DNA from: Halomonas sp. HL-93
Lineage (GTDB): Bacteria > Pseudomonadota > Gammaproteobacteria > Pseudomonadales > Halomonadaceae
Direction: 5' to 3'
DNA: 64,000 bases
Assembly: GCF_900086985.1 (NCBI RefSeq)
Contig: NZ_LT593974.1
Span: forward strand, 2,232,001-2,296,000
A model generated the notes under the pieces. The model did not search any database. It was not told where the DNA came from and saw nothing but the letters and a program-made list of their open reading frames with translations. Of the stretch, positions 37,773 to 46,676 are shown piece after piece (the first letter of the stretch is position 1; each line of letters begins with the position of its first letter). Both the position numbers and the translations under genes were made by a program.

Positions 37773-39836
37773 ATGACGGAAGGGGAACTGACGCGGATTC
37801 GGGCTGCCCTCGACGCTGGCGACTATGTGCAGGCCCAGAAGCTACTAACGAGACTGTCAGAACCACCATCAGCCGCGCCACCCACTGCCGAGCTTTTGGA
37901 GCTGCGGGCCCAAGCGGCTTACGGTGCCGGTGATCTGGAGGAAACGCTGGCAGCGTACGCTGAGCTCTACCACCTGCACCTTGAAAACGACCGCACCCGG
38001 GAAGCGGCATTCGCGGCAGTTATGGTGGGCATGTACCTGATGATGGACACGGGCCTGATGGCCACCGTGCGCGCCTGGCTGTCCCGGGCGGAATGCCTGG
38101 TGAAAGACGCGCCCGACAACCCGGTCTGGGCCTGGATCGCCGCGGTGCGGACCTACGAACGGTTGATGTGTGGCGACATGCCGGGGACTGGGCAATGGGC
38201 GCAACAGGCCATGGACGGAGGACAAAGGCACGGGCTGGCCGCACCCTCGATCATTGGACAGGTGGCCTTCGCCAGGGTCCGCATCCACGACGGCTACCTG
38301 GATGAAGGGCTGAGCGCGCTGGATGACGTTGCAGTGGAACTGAGCGCGGGCAACCTCGACCCCCTCACCTCGGGGCAGATGTGGTGCGAGCTTATCTGCG
38401 CGATGCAGTGGATCGGTCAGTACGACCGCGCCGAGGAATGGACCGAAGCCATGGAACGGTGGCGCCAAGGGGCAGCGTTTGGAGGCCTCCACGGCCGCTG
38501 CCGGGTTCACCGGGCGGAGATCATGCGCCTGAGGGGCCCGTGCGATGCCGCCGAGCAGGAGGCATTGCAGGCCTGCGAAGAGCTGCGCCCCTGGATGCGG
38601 CGGGAATTCGGTTGGCCATTGACCGAACTTGGCAACGCGCGGCTTCGCAAGGGCGATTTCGCGGGTGCTGAGGAGTCGTATCTGGCGGCCCACCAGAATG
38701 CCTGGCTCCCCCAACCGGGGCTTGCCTTGCTGCGGTTGGCCCAAGGACGAGTCGACGAAGCTTCTGCGATGATCGAAAGCGCGCTCGAGCACCCATTTGA
38801 TATCCCGTCGAAGGAGCGCCCGCCTTCCGGAGGGTTGCAACGGGCCCCCTTGCGCGAGGCCCAGGTGGTCATAGCGCTGGCGGCTGGCGACGGCGACACG
38901 GCTCGCACTGCCGCAGCCGACCTTAAGGATATCGCCCGGACTTACCAGAGCCGCACATTACAAAACTCGGCGCTCGCCGCCCAGGGGCGGTTGGCGCTGC
39001 ACGACGGGCAGAAATGCCAAGCGATTGAGCTTCTGAGCCAGGCCATGATGGAGTGGATCTCGCTGCGAATGCCGTTCGAAGCCGCGAATCTACGCGTCGA
39101 GCTCGCTTCGGCACACCGCGCGGCAGGTAACGACAGAACCGCCGATCTGGAACTCGACGCCGCTTGCCGAGCGCTGGAGGAGCTCAACGCCACGACCTGG
39201 GCAAAACTGGCTCGCGAACACCGGCCGGTGACACCCTCGCGGCAGGCTACGGAACCCGAGCATTGTGTTTTTTGCCGCGAAGGGGATATGCGAACGGTGA
39301 CTTTCGGAGGCCCTACCGTCCGCTTGAAAGATCTCAAGGGCATGCGGTACCTGGAGCGCTTACTGGCGGAGCCCGGCCGGGAATTTCATGTCCTCGACCT
39401 GGTCGAGGTGGAACGTGGGGCGCTTCCCGTCGGCTTGTCCGCAGGTGGCGCACCCCGGATTGATGCCCAATGCGGACTGGAGGTGTTCGACTCCAAAGCT
39501 CGCGAGGCCTACCGGCAGCGCCTTGCCGAGACGGAAGAGGACATCGCGGAAGCCGAGGCGAACAACGATTTTCACCGAGCGCAACTCGCACGCGCCGATC
39601 GTGAATTTCTCGTCGACGAGCTGTGCCGCGGTGTCGGCCTGAACGGTCGGGCTCGTACCGTCGGTGACGGCGTAGAGCGCGCGCGCACCAGCGCCACCCG
39701 CTCGCTGCGCTACGCCCTCAATCGGATCACGCAACATCATTCAAGCCTCGGCGCGCACCTGGAGCGGACGCTACGCACCGGCACCTACTTCGTCTACCAG
39801 CCCGACCCTCGTGCGCCGGTGGACTGGAAAATCTGA
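37773..39836 (+). CDS. TPR protein with actinobacterial-type C-terminal domain
   Basis: A 687-aa cytoplasmic protein. Residues 1-480 are a long array of TPR-like helical pairs (AALDAGDYVQAQKLLTRL, GDLEETLAAYAELYHLH, GDFAGAEESYLAAHQNA). Residues about 500-687 form a conserved C-terminal domain: CVFCREGDMRTVTFGG, VRLKDLKGMRYLERLLAEPG, EVFDSKAREAYRQRLAETEE and RTLRTGTYFVYQPDPRAPVDW. I recall the same domain, usually behind an AAA/TPR regulator, mainly in actinobacteria. It may bind DNA or sense a signal; no function is proven. The gene is visibly more GC-rich than its neighbours, which suggests transfer. It is divergent from the haemoglobin gene with a 103-bp spacer. Confidence 0.8.
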   Translation: MTEGELTRIRAALDAGDYVQAQKLLTRLSEPPSAAPPTAELLELRAQAAYGAGDLEETLAAYAELYHLHLENDRTREAAFAAVMVGMYLMMDTGLMATVRAWLSRAECLVKDAPDNPVWAWIAAVRTYERLMCGDMPGTGQWAQQAMDGGQRHGLAAPSIIGQVAFARVRIHDGYLDEGLSALDDVAVELSAGNLDPLTSGQMWCELICAMQWIGQYDRAEEWTEAMERWRQGAAFGGLHGRCRVHRAEIMRLRGPCDAAEQEALQACEELRPWMRREFGWPLTELGNARLRKGDFAGAEESYLAAHQNAWLPQPGLALLRLAQGRVDEASAMIESALEHPFDIPSKERPPSGGLQRAPLREAQVVIALAAGDGDTARTAAADLKDIARTYQSRTLQNSALAAQGRLALHDGQKCQAIELLSQAMMEWISLRMPFEAANLRVELASAHRAAGNDRTADLELDAACRALEELNATTWAKLAREHRPVTPSRQATEPEHCVFCREGDMRTVTFGGPTVRLKDLKGMRYLERLLAEPGREFHVLDLVEVERGALPVGLSAGGAPRIDAQCGLEVFDSKAREAYRQRLAETEEDIAEAEANNDFHRAQLARADREFLVDELCRGVGLNGRARTVGDGVERARTSATRSLRYALNRITQHHSSLGAHLERTLRTGTYFVYQPDPRAPVDWKI

Positions 39837-40110
39837 CAACTCCTGACCCTGCCTGGTTTCTGGGTCAGCGCTTATGCCAATAACGTTTTGGTTAACCGGC
39901 GCCTACACCGAACTTGCCCGGCTTTGCCGCCGTGTAGCTTTCTGGGGTAACGCCTTGCACCCGACTTCAAAACGATTGCCGATTTCCGCAAGTATACGGG
40001 TGTCTAGAATACTCGGAGCAATTCCCTATTAGCAGTAGCCATACAGTTGAATACGGCAACAGCCAACTGATTTATGAGTTTTCACACAGCCTCGGCCTTA
40101 AGCTCCCGTT

Positions 40111-41160
40111 TCATGTCTTCGGTGCTTCAGTGGCAACGTGCGAAGCGTTCCGGACCCGTTGAGTGGCACGAATGTAACCAGAAGCCAAGTTTTTACCATC
40201 TACATGGAGGTCACAAAAATTAACCGGCAAGCCCATGCCCTGGAACAAACTGGGTGAGTCTTGTAAATGAAAATGGAGGTGTGGCTCACTGCTATGGCCG
40301 CTGTGTCCACACTGACCAATGCGCTCTCCCCGCTTAACCTGGTCACCAGTGCGCACACAGATGCTGCCTTTAATTAGGTGGGCGTACAACGCAAATTCGC
40401 CTTCGGCATGCTGGATAATCACGTGGCTTCCAGCAAAATGCCGTGCTGTAAAATCACTAAATCCCCAACCGACAAACGGCGCGTCAGAAACGCGATTCTC
40501 GACGCCCACGACACGTCCATCGGCCGCTGCCAATATATCCTGACTATAACAATAATACTGTTCTAATCGCATACCGCTCCCCGAGTGGCGACAAAACGTT
40601 GGATCAGCTTTCACGAGGTCCAGAGCAAACCGTTGCCCCAGAAGCTCCCATGAATGCGAACTCTTCGGGCTATACCCTCCGTTGAAGACAAGCCATTCCC
40701 CATGAACGGGAAGGTGATATCTCGATTTGGTTTTATAGTTCACACCGCTTTCGCCGGTCCGCTTCTCTCTTTTCTCCAGTCGCGCATTGCCGATCATTTG
40801 GCGAATGATCTGCACCAGTTGAAATGGATTAAAAATGCTTAAGATGTTGGTGATCCAAAAGACGCACAAGAAAAGACATCCACCGAACGTAGGCCCCAAT
40901 CGCCGAAACGGCCCCGATAGAGGCCAACTGGAACGGTCAGGTGCGGTGTCGTGTGGAAAAGAACGTTGCTTTCTAAATCGATGCTGCCACTGCAGAATCG
41001 CGTATAGAATTAGATAAATCGCGACCACCACAACACCGGCAACCTCCAGCGGGGAAAACAGCTGAATCGAGGTGACGACTACGAAGGTGAGTGCAAGTGC
41101 GATCAGTATGTTTTTCATTCTAGCATTTGGAGGCGTGATCTTACCCAGCGACATTGTCAA
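40111..41160 (-). CDS. M23 family metallopeptidase, membrane-anchored
   Basis: A 349-aa protein with two or three N-terminal transmembrane helices and a C-terminal M23 (LytM/lysostaphin-like) peptidase domain. The zinc motif HLHFHL (HxH) is in SSEPHLHFHLQD, following YAHLIKGSICVRTGDQVKRG and CGHSGHSSEP. The first zinc ligands seem to lie in SHSWELLGQRFALD. It would cut peptidoglycan cross-links or act as a related hydrolase. It starts at the first ATG; the second (residue 15, MKNILIALALT) is also possible and would place the first helix at the N-terminus. Neighbours give no further clue. Confidence 0.82.
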   Translation of the reverse strand: MTMSLGKITPPNARMKNILIALALTFVVVTSIQLFSPLEVAGVVVVAIYLILYAILQWQHRFRKQRSFPHDTAPDRSSWPLSGPFRRLGPTFGGCLFLCVFWITNILSIFNPFQLVQIIRQMIGNARLEKREKRTGESGVNYKTKSRYHLPVHGEWLVFNGGYSPKSSHSWELLGQRFALDLVKADPTFCRHSGSGMRLEQYYCYSQDILAAADGRVVGVENRVSDAPFVGWGFSDFTARHFAGSHVIIQHAEGEFALYAHLIKGSICVRTGDQVKRGERIGQCGHSGHSSEPHLHFHLQDSPSLFQGMGLPVNFCDLHVDGKNLASGYIRATQRVRNASHVATEAPKT

Positions 41161-41543
41161 CCTAAGCGGAGATTATGACGCCCTGTGCCGATTGTTGAAA
41201 AGCCTTTGACGTGAACTCGTGACTGCGCCGCACAATGCCAATTTGCAAATGAGGATGGGATGACGTCGAGGCGTGCTGATATTCCACTAACGACAAGGAC
41301 GGGCAGCTTATCTTGCTAACGTCTACGCTTAACCTACAATGTGTTCCGCGCGCTAGCAGCCTGACCCGTACTCATTGGCGCGTTTTGATTACCACCAATG
41401 TGTGTTGTGAATATTGGCCCTCAAGCCGCCTGATCAACCGAGGCAGCCACACGCTCGTGACCAAGGGGCTCGACCTCAAGCGAGCAAGCAGGCATGGTAG
41501 GTATTATTATTCACCATGAGCGAACCAATAAGAGGTTACGTCA
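41161..41543. other. Non-coding spacer upstream of the IalB-like gene
   Basis: A spacer of 383 bp containing no gene I can support. It must include the promoters of the divergent M23 and IalB-like genes. No repeat or RNA structure stands out. Confidence 0.4.
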
Positions 41544-42077
41544 ATGCCGCACTGTCTAAAGCAAAGCCTATGTATGATGGGACTATTATCGATCTTGATG
41601 TTGTCTCCCAACGCCTTCAGCCAACAAGAACCTGGGACGGCTTCCGATGATGATGTCACCACCGAGTCATTCCAGGACTGGGAGGTCCGTTGCCAGCGTA
41701 ATGGCGAAGGCCCAAGCCCTTGTGCGATGGCGCAATTGATCACTCAACCTGACAGCGACCAGCCCTTGATGCAAGTAATTCTCGACTACCCACCCGAGGC
41801 CGATGACCCTGTGATGAGCTTCTTCGTGCCGCTAGGGGTACGTCTAGCCCCGGGCATGCAAATGAGCGTGGATGACGGTGAGCCGATCCAGTTCCCCTAT
41901 CAGGTCTGCCAGGAGCAAGGGTGCCGTGCCGACGCCCCCATTGAGTCGTCGATGTTGCAGGAACTCCGCAGTGGCACTACGGCAACCCTCAGCATGATTG
42001 GTCCACAGGGTGACCGCATGGACCTGGATATTTCGCTGGCCGGCTTTACCGACGCCAGTAATCGCATCGCTCCCTGA
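41544..42077 (+). CDS. Invasion-associated locus B (IalB) family protein
   Basis: A 177-aa secreted protein of the IalB family. A signal peptide of about 26 residues (MMGLLSILMLSPNAFS) precedes the domain TESFQDWEVRCQRNGEGPSPCAMAQ, with the characteristic FxDWxxxC and two pairs of cysteines (also CQEQGC). FVPLGVRLAPGMQMSVD and IGPQGDRMDLDISLAGF complete the fold. Despite the name, such proteins occur widely in non-pathogens; their role is unclear. AAGAGG upstream supports the start, and a GC-rich hairpin follows the gene. Confidence 0.88.
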   Translation: MPHCLKQSLCMMGLLSILMLSPNAFSQQEPGTASDDDVTTESFQDWEVRCQRNGEGPSPCAMAQLITQPDSDQPLMQVILDYPPEADDPVMSFFVPLGVRLAPGMQMSVDDGEPIQFPYQVCQEQGCRADAPIESSMLQELRSGTTATLSMIGPQGDRMDLDISLAGFTDASNRIAP

Positions 42078-42100
42078 GCCTAGGGGCCTTTCCCGACAAA

Positions 42101-42120
42101 GCCGGCCCACAGGGGCCGGC
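42101..42120 (+). terminator. GC-rich hairpin after the IalB gene
   Basis: GCCGGCCC and GGGCCGGC form a perfect 8-bp stem around the loop ACAG, 23 bp after the stop codon. The following bases are only partly T-rich, so termination strength is uncertain. Confidence 0.65.
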
Positions 42121-42251
42121 AAGTCTACTCAGTCGTTATCAACACGAATCGCTACTACGAAATGCACCCGTTTATGACGTACCAATGGAAAAGCCACTTC
42201 AAGCGAGCAGCCCTACCAACAGACGCGACGCGTGCTTTTGCGATTGGCGCT

Positions 42252-43004
42252 TTATGGGGTAGCGCTTAGCAGTTCAGAAAAAGTGGCAGGTAGTAATTCA
42301 TCGATATAGCTGTCGTTGAACTCGACTAGCCGCGCCAACGCTTCGGGGTCTGGCAACGTTACTTGGTGGCGGTCGCGGATCACGAGCCCCTCTTCGCGCA
42401 GCATCGAGAAGGTCCGACTCACGTGTACCGGGCTCATCCCCAGCGCGTCGCCGATCAACTCCTGAGTGAGCGGCATGAGAAAGCCATTGTCCTCCACGGC
42501 CCCAATCCGCTTGAGTCGCAGATAGATTTCGTAGAGAAAGTGAGCCAGCTGCTCGTGGGCGGTATACTTGCCGAGGTAGATCAGGCGCTCTGAAAGCAGC
42601 GCCTGCTGACGCATCGCGGTGGCCATGATGCCAACAGCCAGGTTTGAACGCCCAAAGAGTTCAAAAAGCTGCTGATAGGAAAACGGGTAGATCACACCTT
42701 CATTAATCATCGACGCACTTGCCAAGCGGCGGGTGAAGCCAAAATCGCGAATACCGATGATATCCCCGGGGAGGTAGAACTTGAGGATCTGCTTCGAACC
42801 ATTTTTCAAGTTGCGATAGGAGTATGCCCAGCCATCCTTGACCACACAGAACAGATCAGCATCCCCATTTTCCAGCCATAGTACCTCGCTGGCTGACATG
42901 CGCCGAGGGCTAAGCTCAAGTCCCAGCAACAACGCCTTGTCTTCAGGAGACAAGGCACCTTGGCGACTAAGGCCCCGCATGACGACGGTATCGAGGAGAG
43001 CCAC
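42252..43004 (-). CDS. Crp/Fnr family transcriptional regulator
   Basis: A 250-aa regulator with an N-terminal cyclic-nucleotide-binding-like barrel (LWLENGDADLFCVVKDGWAYSYR, LKFYLPGDIIGIRDFGF) and a C-terminal Crp-type winged helix (LTQELIGDALGMSPVHVSRTFSMLREEGLV). No FNR iron-sulphur cysteine cluster is seen, so the effector is unknown. It lies on the same strand as the 2-oxoglutarate dioxygenase gene, but a hairpin between them makes separate transcripts likely. Its target may be the dioxygenase, by proximity only. Confidence 0.9.
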   Translation of the reverse strand: MALLDTVVMRGLSRQGALSPEDKALLLGLELSPRRMSASEVLWLENGDADLFCVVKDGWAYSYRNLKNGSKQILKFYLPGDIIGIRDFGFTRRLASASMINEGVIYPFSYQQLFELFGRSNLAVGIMATAMRQQALLSERLIYLGKYTAHEQLAHFLYEIYLRLKRIGAVEDNGFLMPLTQELIGDALGMSPVHVSRTFSMLREEGLVIRDRHQVTLPDPEALARLVEFNDSYIDELLPATFSELLSATP

Positions 43005-43156
43005 TCTATTACCTCTCAGGCAAATGATTTTTTCACATTATTCTAATACACATGCCTAGACTGCCCACTTAACATAGGTTATGGATAACCAGTATTATCA
43101 GTCAGTTGGGTGGGTTCTTGCTGGGCGCTGCGCGCCATGACTGGCGCACAACCAAG

Positions 43157-43180
43157 ACGCCCCCGGATTTCCGGGGGCGT
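43157..43180 (-). terminator. Strong GC-rich hairpin after the dioxygenase gene
   Basis: ACGCCCCCGG and CCGGGGGCGT form a perfect 10-bp stem around the loop ATTT, 33 bp past the dioxygenase stop. The U-run is short and interrupted (TCTTGGTT), so it may be a weak intrinsic or bidirectional terminator. Confidence 0.65.
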
Positions 43181-43213
43181 AGGTGTTGCTAGGTTCTCAA
43201 TTTTCCGAGAGTG

Positions 43214-44008
43214 TTAGAAGCTCTCATTGAGGACCGCTTCCGGGAAGTGGCGACGCAACATCCGGTTCTGGAAGTCGTCCACGAAGCGGCTGTTGATGAT
43301 GATGATGAACCGCTCGAAGGGAACCTCGCTGTCGAGCTGTTCGATCCCATCGACACTGTGGAATAGCCGGTCATCGCGCAGATGAAGGATATCACCCGGA
43401 TCCAGGGTGATATCGACCAAGGGTTGCGTGCCGGCCTTGTCTGCGAAGAGGTGGTTTTCACCCCCCGCCACGTTTTCCCGATTGATGACCAGAATACTCA
43501 GGGCCTTGCAGCCATCGGCATGAATTCCCTGGCCCTGAAGGGGATCGATGTTGCCTTCTCCACGGACCCCGGTGATCTGCATCAGGATGGGTTCGTGCGC
43601 ACCGATACTCCACAGCCTTGCCCAGGCGCGAACGAAGGCCTTCACATCGGGGCGTGCCATGAATTCCCGAGTCAGCGGATCATAGTACCGCAGGCGATCC
43701 GCCATGCTTTCCGCGTCGTTGAAGGCCCCTCCCTGGGCCATGGGGCATTGGCCCATATCCTCGACATCTCCCTGATCATTCAGGGCGAGCCATGACATCC
43801 GCTTCCATCGCTGGTTAACGTAGGGATCGCGCGGCAGGTCAGCGGTAAACCCCTGCCAGGCGGTCAGATCGATTCGATCCCGAATATCGGTTTTCGCCCA
43901 ATCCTGATGCCTCAGCGCCTCGGTCACTCCCGGATGCCAATAATCGGCGAGTGAATCGGCAAGCATGGAGGTGAGGTCGAAACCGTGCTTGAGAGTATCG
44001 AGTTTCAT
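43214..44008 (-). CDS. 2-oxoglutarate/Fe(II) dioxygenase, isoleucine hydroxylase-like
   Basis: A 264-aa non-haem iron dioxygenase of the family that includes L-isoleucine 4-hydroxylase (2OG-Fe_Oxy_2). The iron ligands are His163 and Asp165 in GIHADGCKALSILVI, with distal His217 in LFHSVDGIEQL; Arg233 in PFERFIIII is placed to bind 2-oxoglutarate. It would hydroxylate a free amino acid or similar substrate using O2. The gene starts with a clear ATG at 44008. A Crp/Fnr regulator follows. The hydroxylated product could serve as an osmolyte or a nutrient, but the substrate is not shown. Confidence 0.87.
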   Translation of the reverse strand: MKLDTLKHGFDLTSMLADSLADYWHPGVTEALRHQDWAKTDIRDRIDLTAWQGFTADLPRDPYVNQRWKRMSWLALNDQGDVEDMGQCPMAQGGAFNDAESMADRLRYYDPLTREFMARPDVKAFVRAWARLWSIGAHEPILMQITGVRGEGNIDPLQGQGIHADGCKALSILVINRENVAGGENHLFADKAGTQPLVDITLDPGDILHLRDDRLFHSVDGIEQLDSEVPFERFIIIINSRFVDDFQNRMLRRHFPEAVLNESF

Positions 44009-44273
44009 GTTGGTATTCTCCTGTTAACTGGGCGGAATTGCCCGGTGTTGCCGGTGTAAACACCGCGGTCAACAGGATTAAAATGAAAAGATTTGCAACG
44101 ATATGTCAAAGAAATGTACTAAAAAAGAGTGATTTTTTTAAAAACAGGATCAGACCGTTGATAACGTATATATGTAGGTTCTCCTGCAAATAGGTGTAGG
44201 ATAATCACAACAAAGTTGCCTATTGTTGCCATTATGATGGCTCTTGACAGTGTGTTTTCTTTAAGTGAATCCC

Positions 44274-46142
44274 ATGACTGCCAGCGATTCCCGACATCAC
44301 AGAGATTCGGAACGCCTGAAGAAGAACCGCAGGAAGTTTTCCGCTGCGCTCGCGTTGGAGGTGTCAAAGACACCTCCAACTGATGGCATCGATTCGCATG
44401 ATGCCAGCAGGGAAGAAGTCGCGTTAGTACGCCGCCAGTATCTGGAGAGTGAACAGCGATTCCGCGCCCTGCTGGAGAGTCTGCCAAAGGTGGCGGTTCA
44501 GGGGTATGATCGCGATCGGCGAGTGATTTACTGGAATGAGGGTAGCACTCGTCTCTATGGCTATACCGCTGAGGAAGCCCAGGGACAGTTACTGGAAGAT
44601 CTGATCATTCCTGCCTTCATGCGTGACGAGATGATCCAGGCGCATAGAGCCTGGATCAATGAAGGCATCGATATACCCGCCGATGAACTCGAGCTCAAGC
44701 ATAAAACGGGTGAACTGGTATCGGTCTTTTCGCAGCATCTGATGCTCAATGAGCATACCGACGCACCCTTGATGTTCTGCGTGGATGTCGATCTTTCCGA
44801 CCAAAAGCGCGCCCACCGTGACCTGGAATTCGCCACCCGTTTCGACAGGCTCACCCATCTCCCTAACCGCCAGACCTTCGAGGTCGACCTGGACAGTCTG
44901 TTGGATTCCTGTCGGCGCCAGGGCAATGGCCTGGCAACCATCTACCTGGACCTCGATCACTTCGTCGAGATCAATGATGCCCTTGGCTATGATCAGGGCG
45001 ATCGCCTGCTCATTGAGCTGACGCGGCGGCTGAGAGAGTGCCAGCGAATCACTGACCTGGTGTCCCGTGTTTCTAGCGATGAATTCGTACTGGCCTTTCC
45101 CGGCGTCCACTTGGCCCCCGATGTCAGACGGGTCGTTCGTCATGTCCAGAATGTCTTCCGGGAACCTTTCGTCCTGGATGGCCGGGAGCGTCACGTCACG
45201 GCCAGCCTGGGGGTGGCGCTCTTTCCCGAGAATGGTGAATCGTCACGCGAATTGATCCGTAATGCCGATGTTGCCAAGAATCGTGCCAAGCTGGAGGGCC
45301 GGGGTGCTGTACGTTTCTTCGAACAGAAGCTCCATGATGAGCTGGTTCGCCAGCACTATCTCTCGGCGCGACTCGAGGAAGCCCTGGATAACGGTGAATT
45401 CTCCCTCCACTACCAGCCCCAGGTCTCGGCGGCCAGTGGGCGAATAGAGAATCTCGAGGCCTTGCTACGCTGGCAGCCTGCCGAGGGCCCGCCGATCTCG
45501 CCTGGCGAGTTTATCCCGCTGGCCGAGCGCTCCGGTGTGATCCATCGGCTGGGCGACTGGGTCATCGAAGAGGCTTGCCGCCAGCAGGTGGAATGGCGCG
45601 CCAAGGGATTTCATGAGCACCGCATCGACATCAATGTCTCGGGTCGTCAACTGGTGCGCCCCGATGCCCTGAAGAGCTTCGAGGACACGCTGCAGCGTCA
45701 CGGCTTAGGCCCGCGGGATATCGGCATCGAATTGACCGAGAATGTCCTGATCGAAGCCGACGAGCCCCTCCTCGAGGACCTGCGGCGCCTCTATCATCGC
45801 GGTATTCGCATTGCGATCGACGACTTCGGGACCGGTTATTCTTCCCTGAGCTATCTCAAGCACTTTCCAGTCACCGCTCTGAAGATCGATCGCTCCTTCA
45901 TCCATGACGCTCCCACCCAGCCCAAGGATAGGGCCATCATGGAGGGAGCCATCTTCATCGGTCATCGGTTGGGGTTGGAGGTAGTGGCCGAGGGCGTCGA
46001 GAACGCCGAACAGTTGTCATTGCTTCGCGAAATGCATTGCGACCTCATCCAGGGGTTCTTCTTCTACCGTCCGATGCCTGCCAAGGAAATCGACCGCCTG
46101 CTGGGCGGTTTCGTGCCTGGTCACGAGGGGCTGTCGAGCTGA
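44274..46142 (+). CDS. PAS-GGDEF-EAL c-di-GMP phosphodiesterase
   Basis: A 622-aa cytoplasmic protein with a PAS domain (about residues 58-175; VQGYDRDRRVIYWNEGSTRLYGY), a degenerate GGDEF domain where the signature is VSSDEF, and a complete EAL domain (EALLRWQP, IAIDDFGTGYSSLSYLK, then IMEGAIFIGHRLGLEVVAEGVE). The GGDEF is probably inactive, while the EAL domain keeps the Mg2+ and catalytic residues, so it should hydrolyse c-di-GMP under control of its PAS sensor. The ATG at 44274 is preferred to a GTG three codons earlier. It stands divergent from the dioxygenase gene. Confidence 0.92.
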   Translation: MTASDSRHHRDSERLKKNRRKFSAALALEVSKTPPTDGIDSHDASREEVALVRRQYLESEQRFRALLESLPKVAVQGYDRDRRVIYWNEGSTRLYGYTAEEAQGQLLEDLIIPAFMRDEMIQAHRAWINEGIDIPADELELKHKTGELVSVFSQHLMLNEHTDAPLMFCVDVDLSDQKRAHRDLEFATRFDRLTHLPNRQTFEVDLDSLLDSCRRQGNGLATIYLDLDHFVEINDALGYDQGDRLLIELTRRLRECQRITDLVSRVSSDEFVLAFPGVHLAPDVRRVVRHVQNVFREPFVLDGRERHVTASLGVALFPENGESSRELIRNADVAKNRAKLEGRGAVRFFEQKLHDELVRQHYLSARLEEALDNGEFSLHYQPQVSAASGRIENLEALLRWQPAEGPPISPGEFIPLAERSGVIHRLGDWVIEEACRQQVEWRAKGFHEHRIDINVSGRQLVRPDALKSFEDTLQRHGLGPRDIGIELTENVLIEADEPLLEDLRRLYHRGIRIAIDDFGTGYSSLSYLKHFPVTALKIDRSFIHDAPTQPKDRAIMEGAIFIGHRLGLEVVAEGVENAEQLSLLREMHCDLIQGFFFYRPMPAKEIDRLLGGFVPGHEGLSS

Positions 46143-46267
46143 GCCTCGTCGTGATTTGACGTACAACCCCCGGGGTTGCCATACCCTGGAGACCTTGCCC
46201 TCTTCATCGGCCCGTCCAGTTCGAAATTACCGAGCAGACTCTCATCGCTATTATCGGCTAGATATAG

Positions 46268-46540
46268 CTGGCTCAGCTCCGAAGCGAAGACCTCCTGTTT
46301 CCCAGCCGAATCAATAGCGCAAAGCATCTTTCAACGCGCCAATATGCCCGTATTGTGAAAGGCTGGGTCACCGCAATAGGTCTAGATGCGTCGCACAAAA
46401 GCTCGTTGATATACCGTCGCACGAAAAACCTGAAGACAGTGCAACTGCCCCTGGGTAACACAAAGCTGGAAAGCACTGTCAGGTATCTAGGGATAGAGGT
46501 AGATGACGCGTTGGAAATCGCAGAACAGACTGAAGTTTGA
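46268..46540 (+). pseudogene. C-terminal remnant of a tyrosine recombinase, second copy
   Basis: The in-frame remnant of 90 residues reads QLRSEDLLFPSRINSAKHL, TRQYARIVKGWVTAIGLD, then jumps to SSLIYRRTKNLKTVQLPLG, NTKLEST and VRYLGIEVDDALEIAEQTEV. The YGTHxMRRTKA segment with the catalytic HxxR is deleted after GLDAS, and the N-terminal two thirds are missing, so it cannot function. It is homologous to the remnant at 34735-34911 and lies just before the attC array. It is not an integron integrase, whose C-terminus is different. Confidence 0.87.
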
Positions 46541-46577
46541 TGCGGATGAACGACGGCCTATTCGGGCCGTCGTTGTC

Positions 46578-46613
46578 CGGCCAAGAGCGGTCTTTTAGAT
46601 GTCACTGATGTTA
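46578..46613. repeat. 36-bp repeat, copy 2
   Basis: A 36-bp sequence beginning CGGCCAAGAGCGGTCTTTTA and ending CACTGATGTTA, immediately before the attC at 46616. Copy 1 is at 36464-36499 next to an attC-like half site, so the motif seems to mark the end of an integron array. Confidence 0.65.
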
Positions 46614-46615
46614 TG

Positions 46616-46676
46616 CTTTAACGCCTAAGCAGAGGCGCCAGCTCCGCTAGCGTCCTGCTGCCTTGATTTGTTATGT
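46616..46676 (-). repeat. attC site 1 (last in the array)
   Basis: A 61-bp site between CTTTAAC (46616-46622) and GTTATGT (46670-46676). In minus orientation it starts ATAACAAATCAAGGCAGCAG and ends CCTCTGCTTAGGCGTTAAAG, with L-box pairing AAGGCAG/CTGCTT and one extrahelical G. The C-terminus of the cassette gene is encoded within it. Confidence 0.8.

Noticed and set aside
39837..40110. Possible small gene between the TPR and M23 genes
   Set aside because: No frame with acceptable start, length and protein-like content exists in these 274 bp.
42101..42120. GC-rich hairpin as an attC site
   Set aside because: It lacks the TAAC/GTTA core boxes and is a simple perfect stem, as expected from a terminator.
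46268..46540. The recombinase remnant as the missing integron integrase
   Set aside because: Its C-terminus (GIEVDDALEIAEQTEV) is not that of IntI, and no IntI-specific segment is seen.
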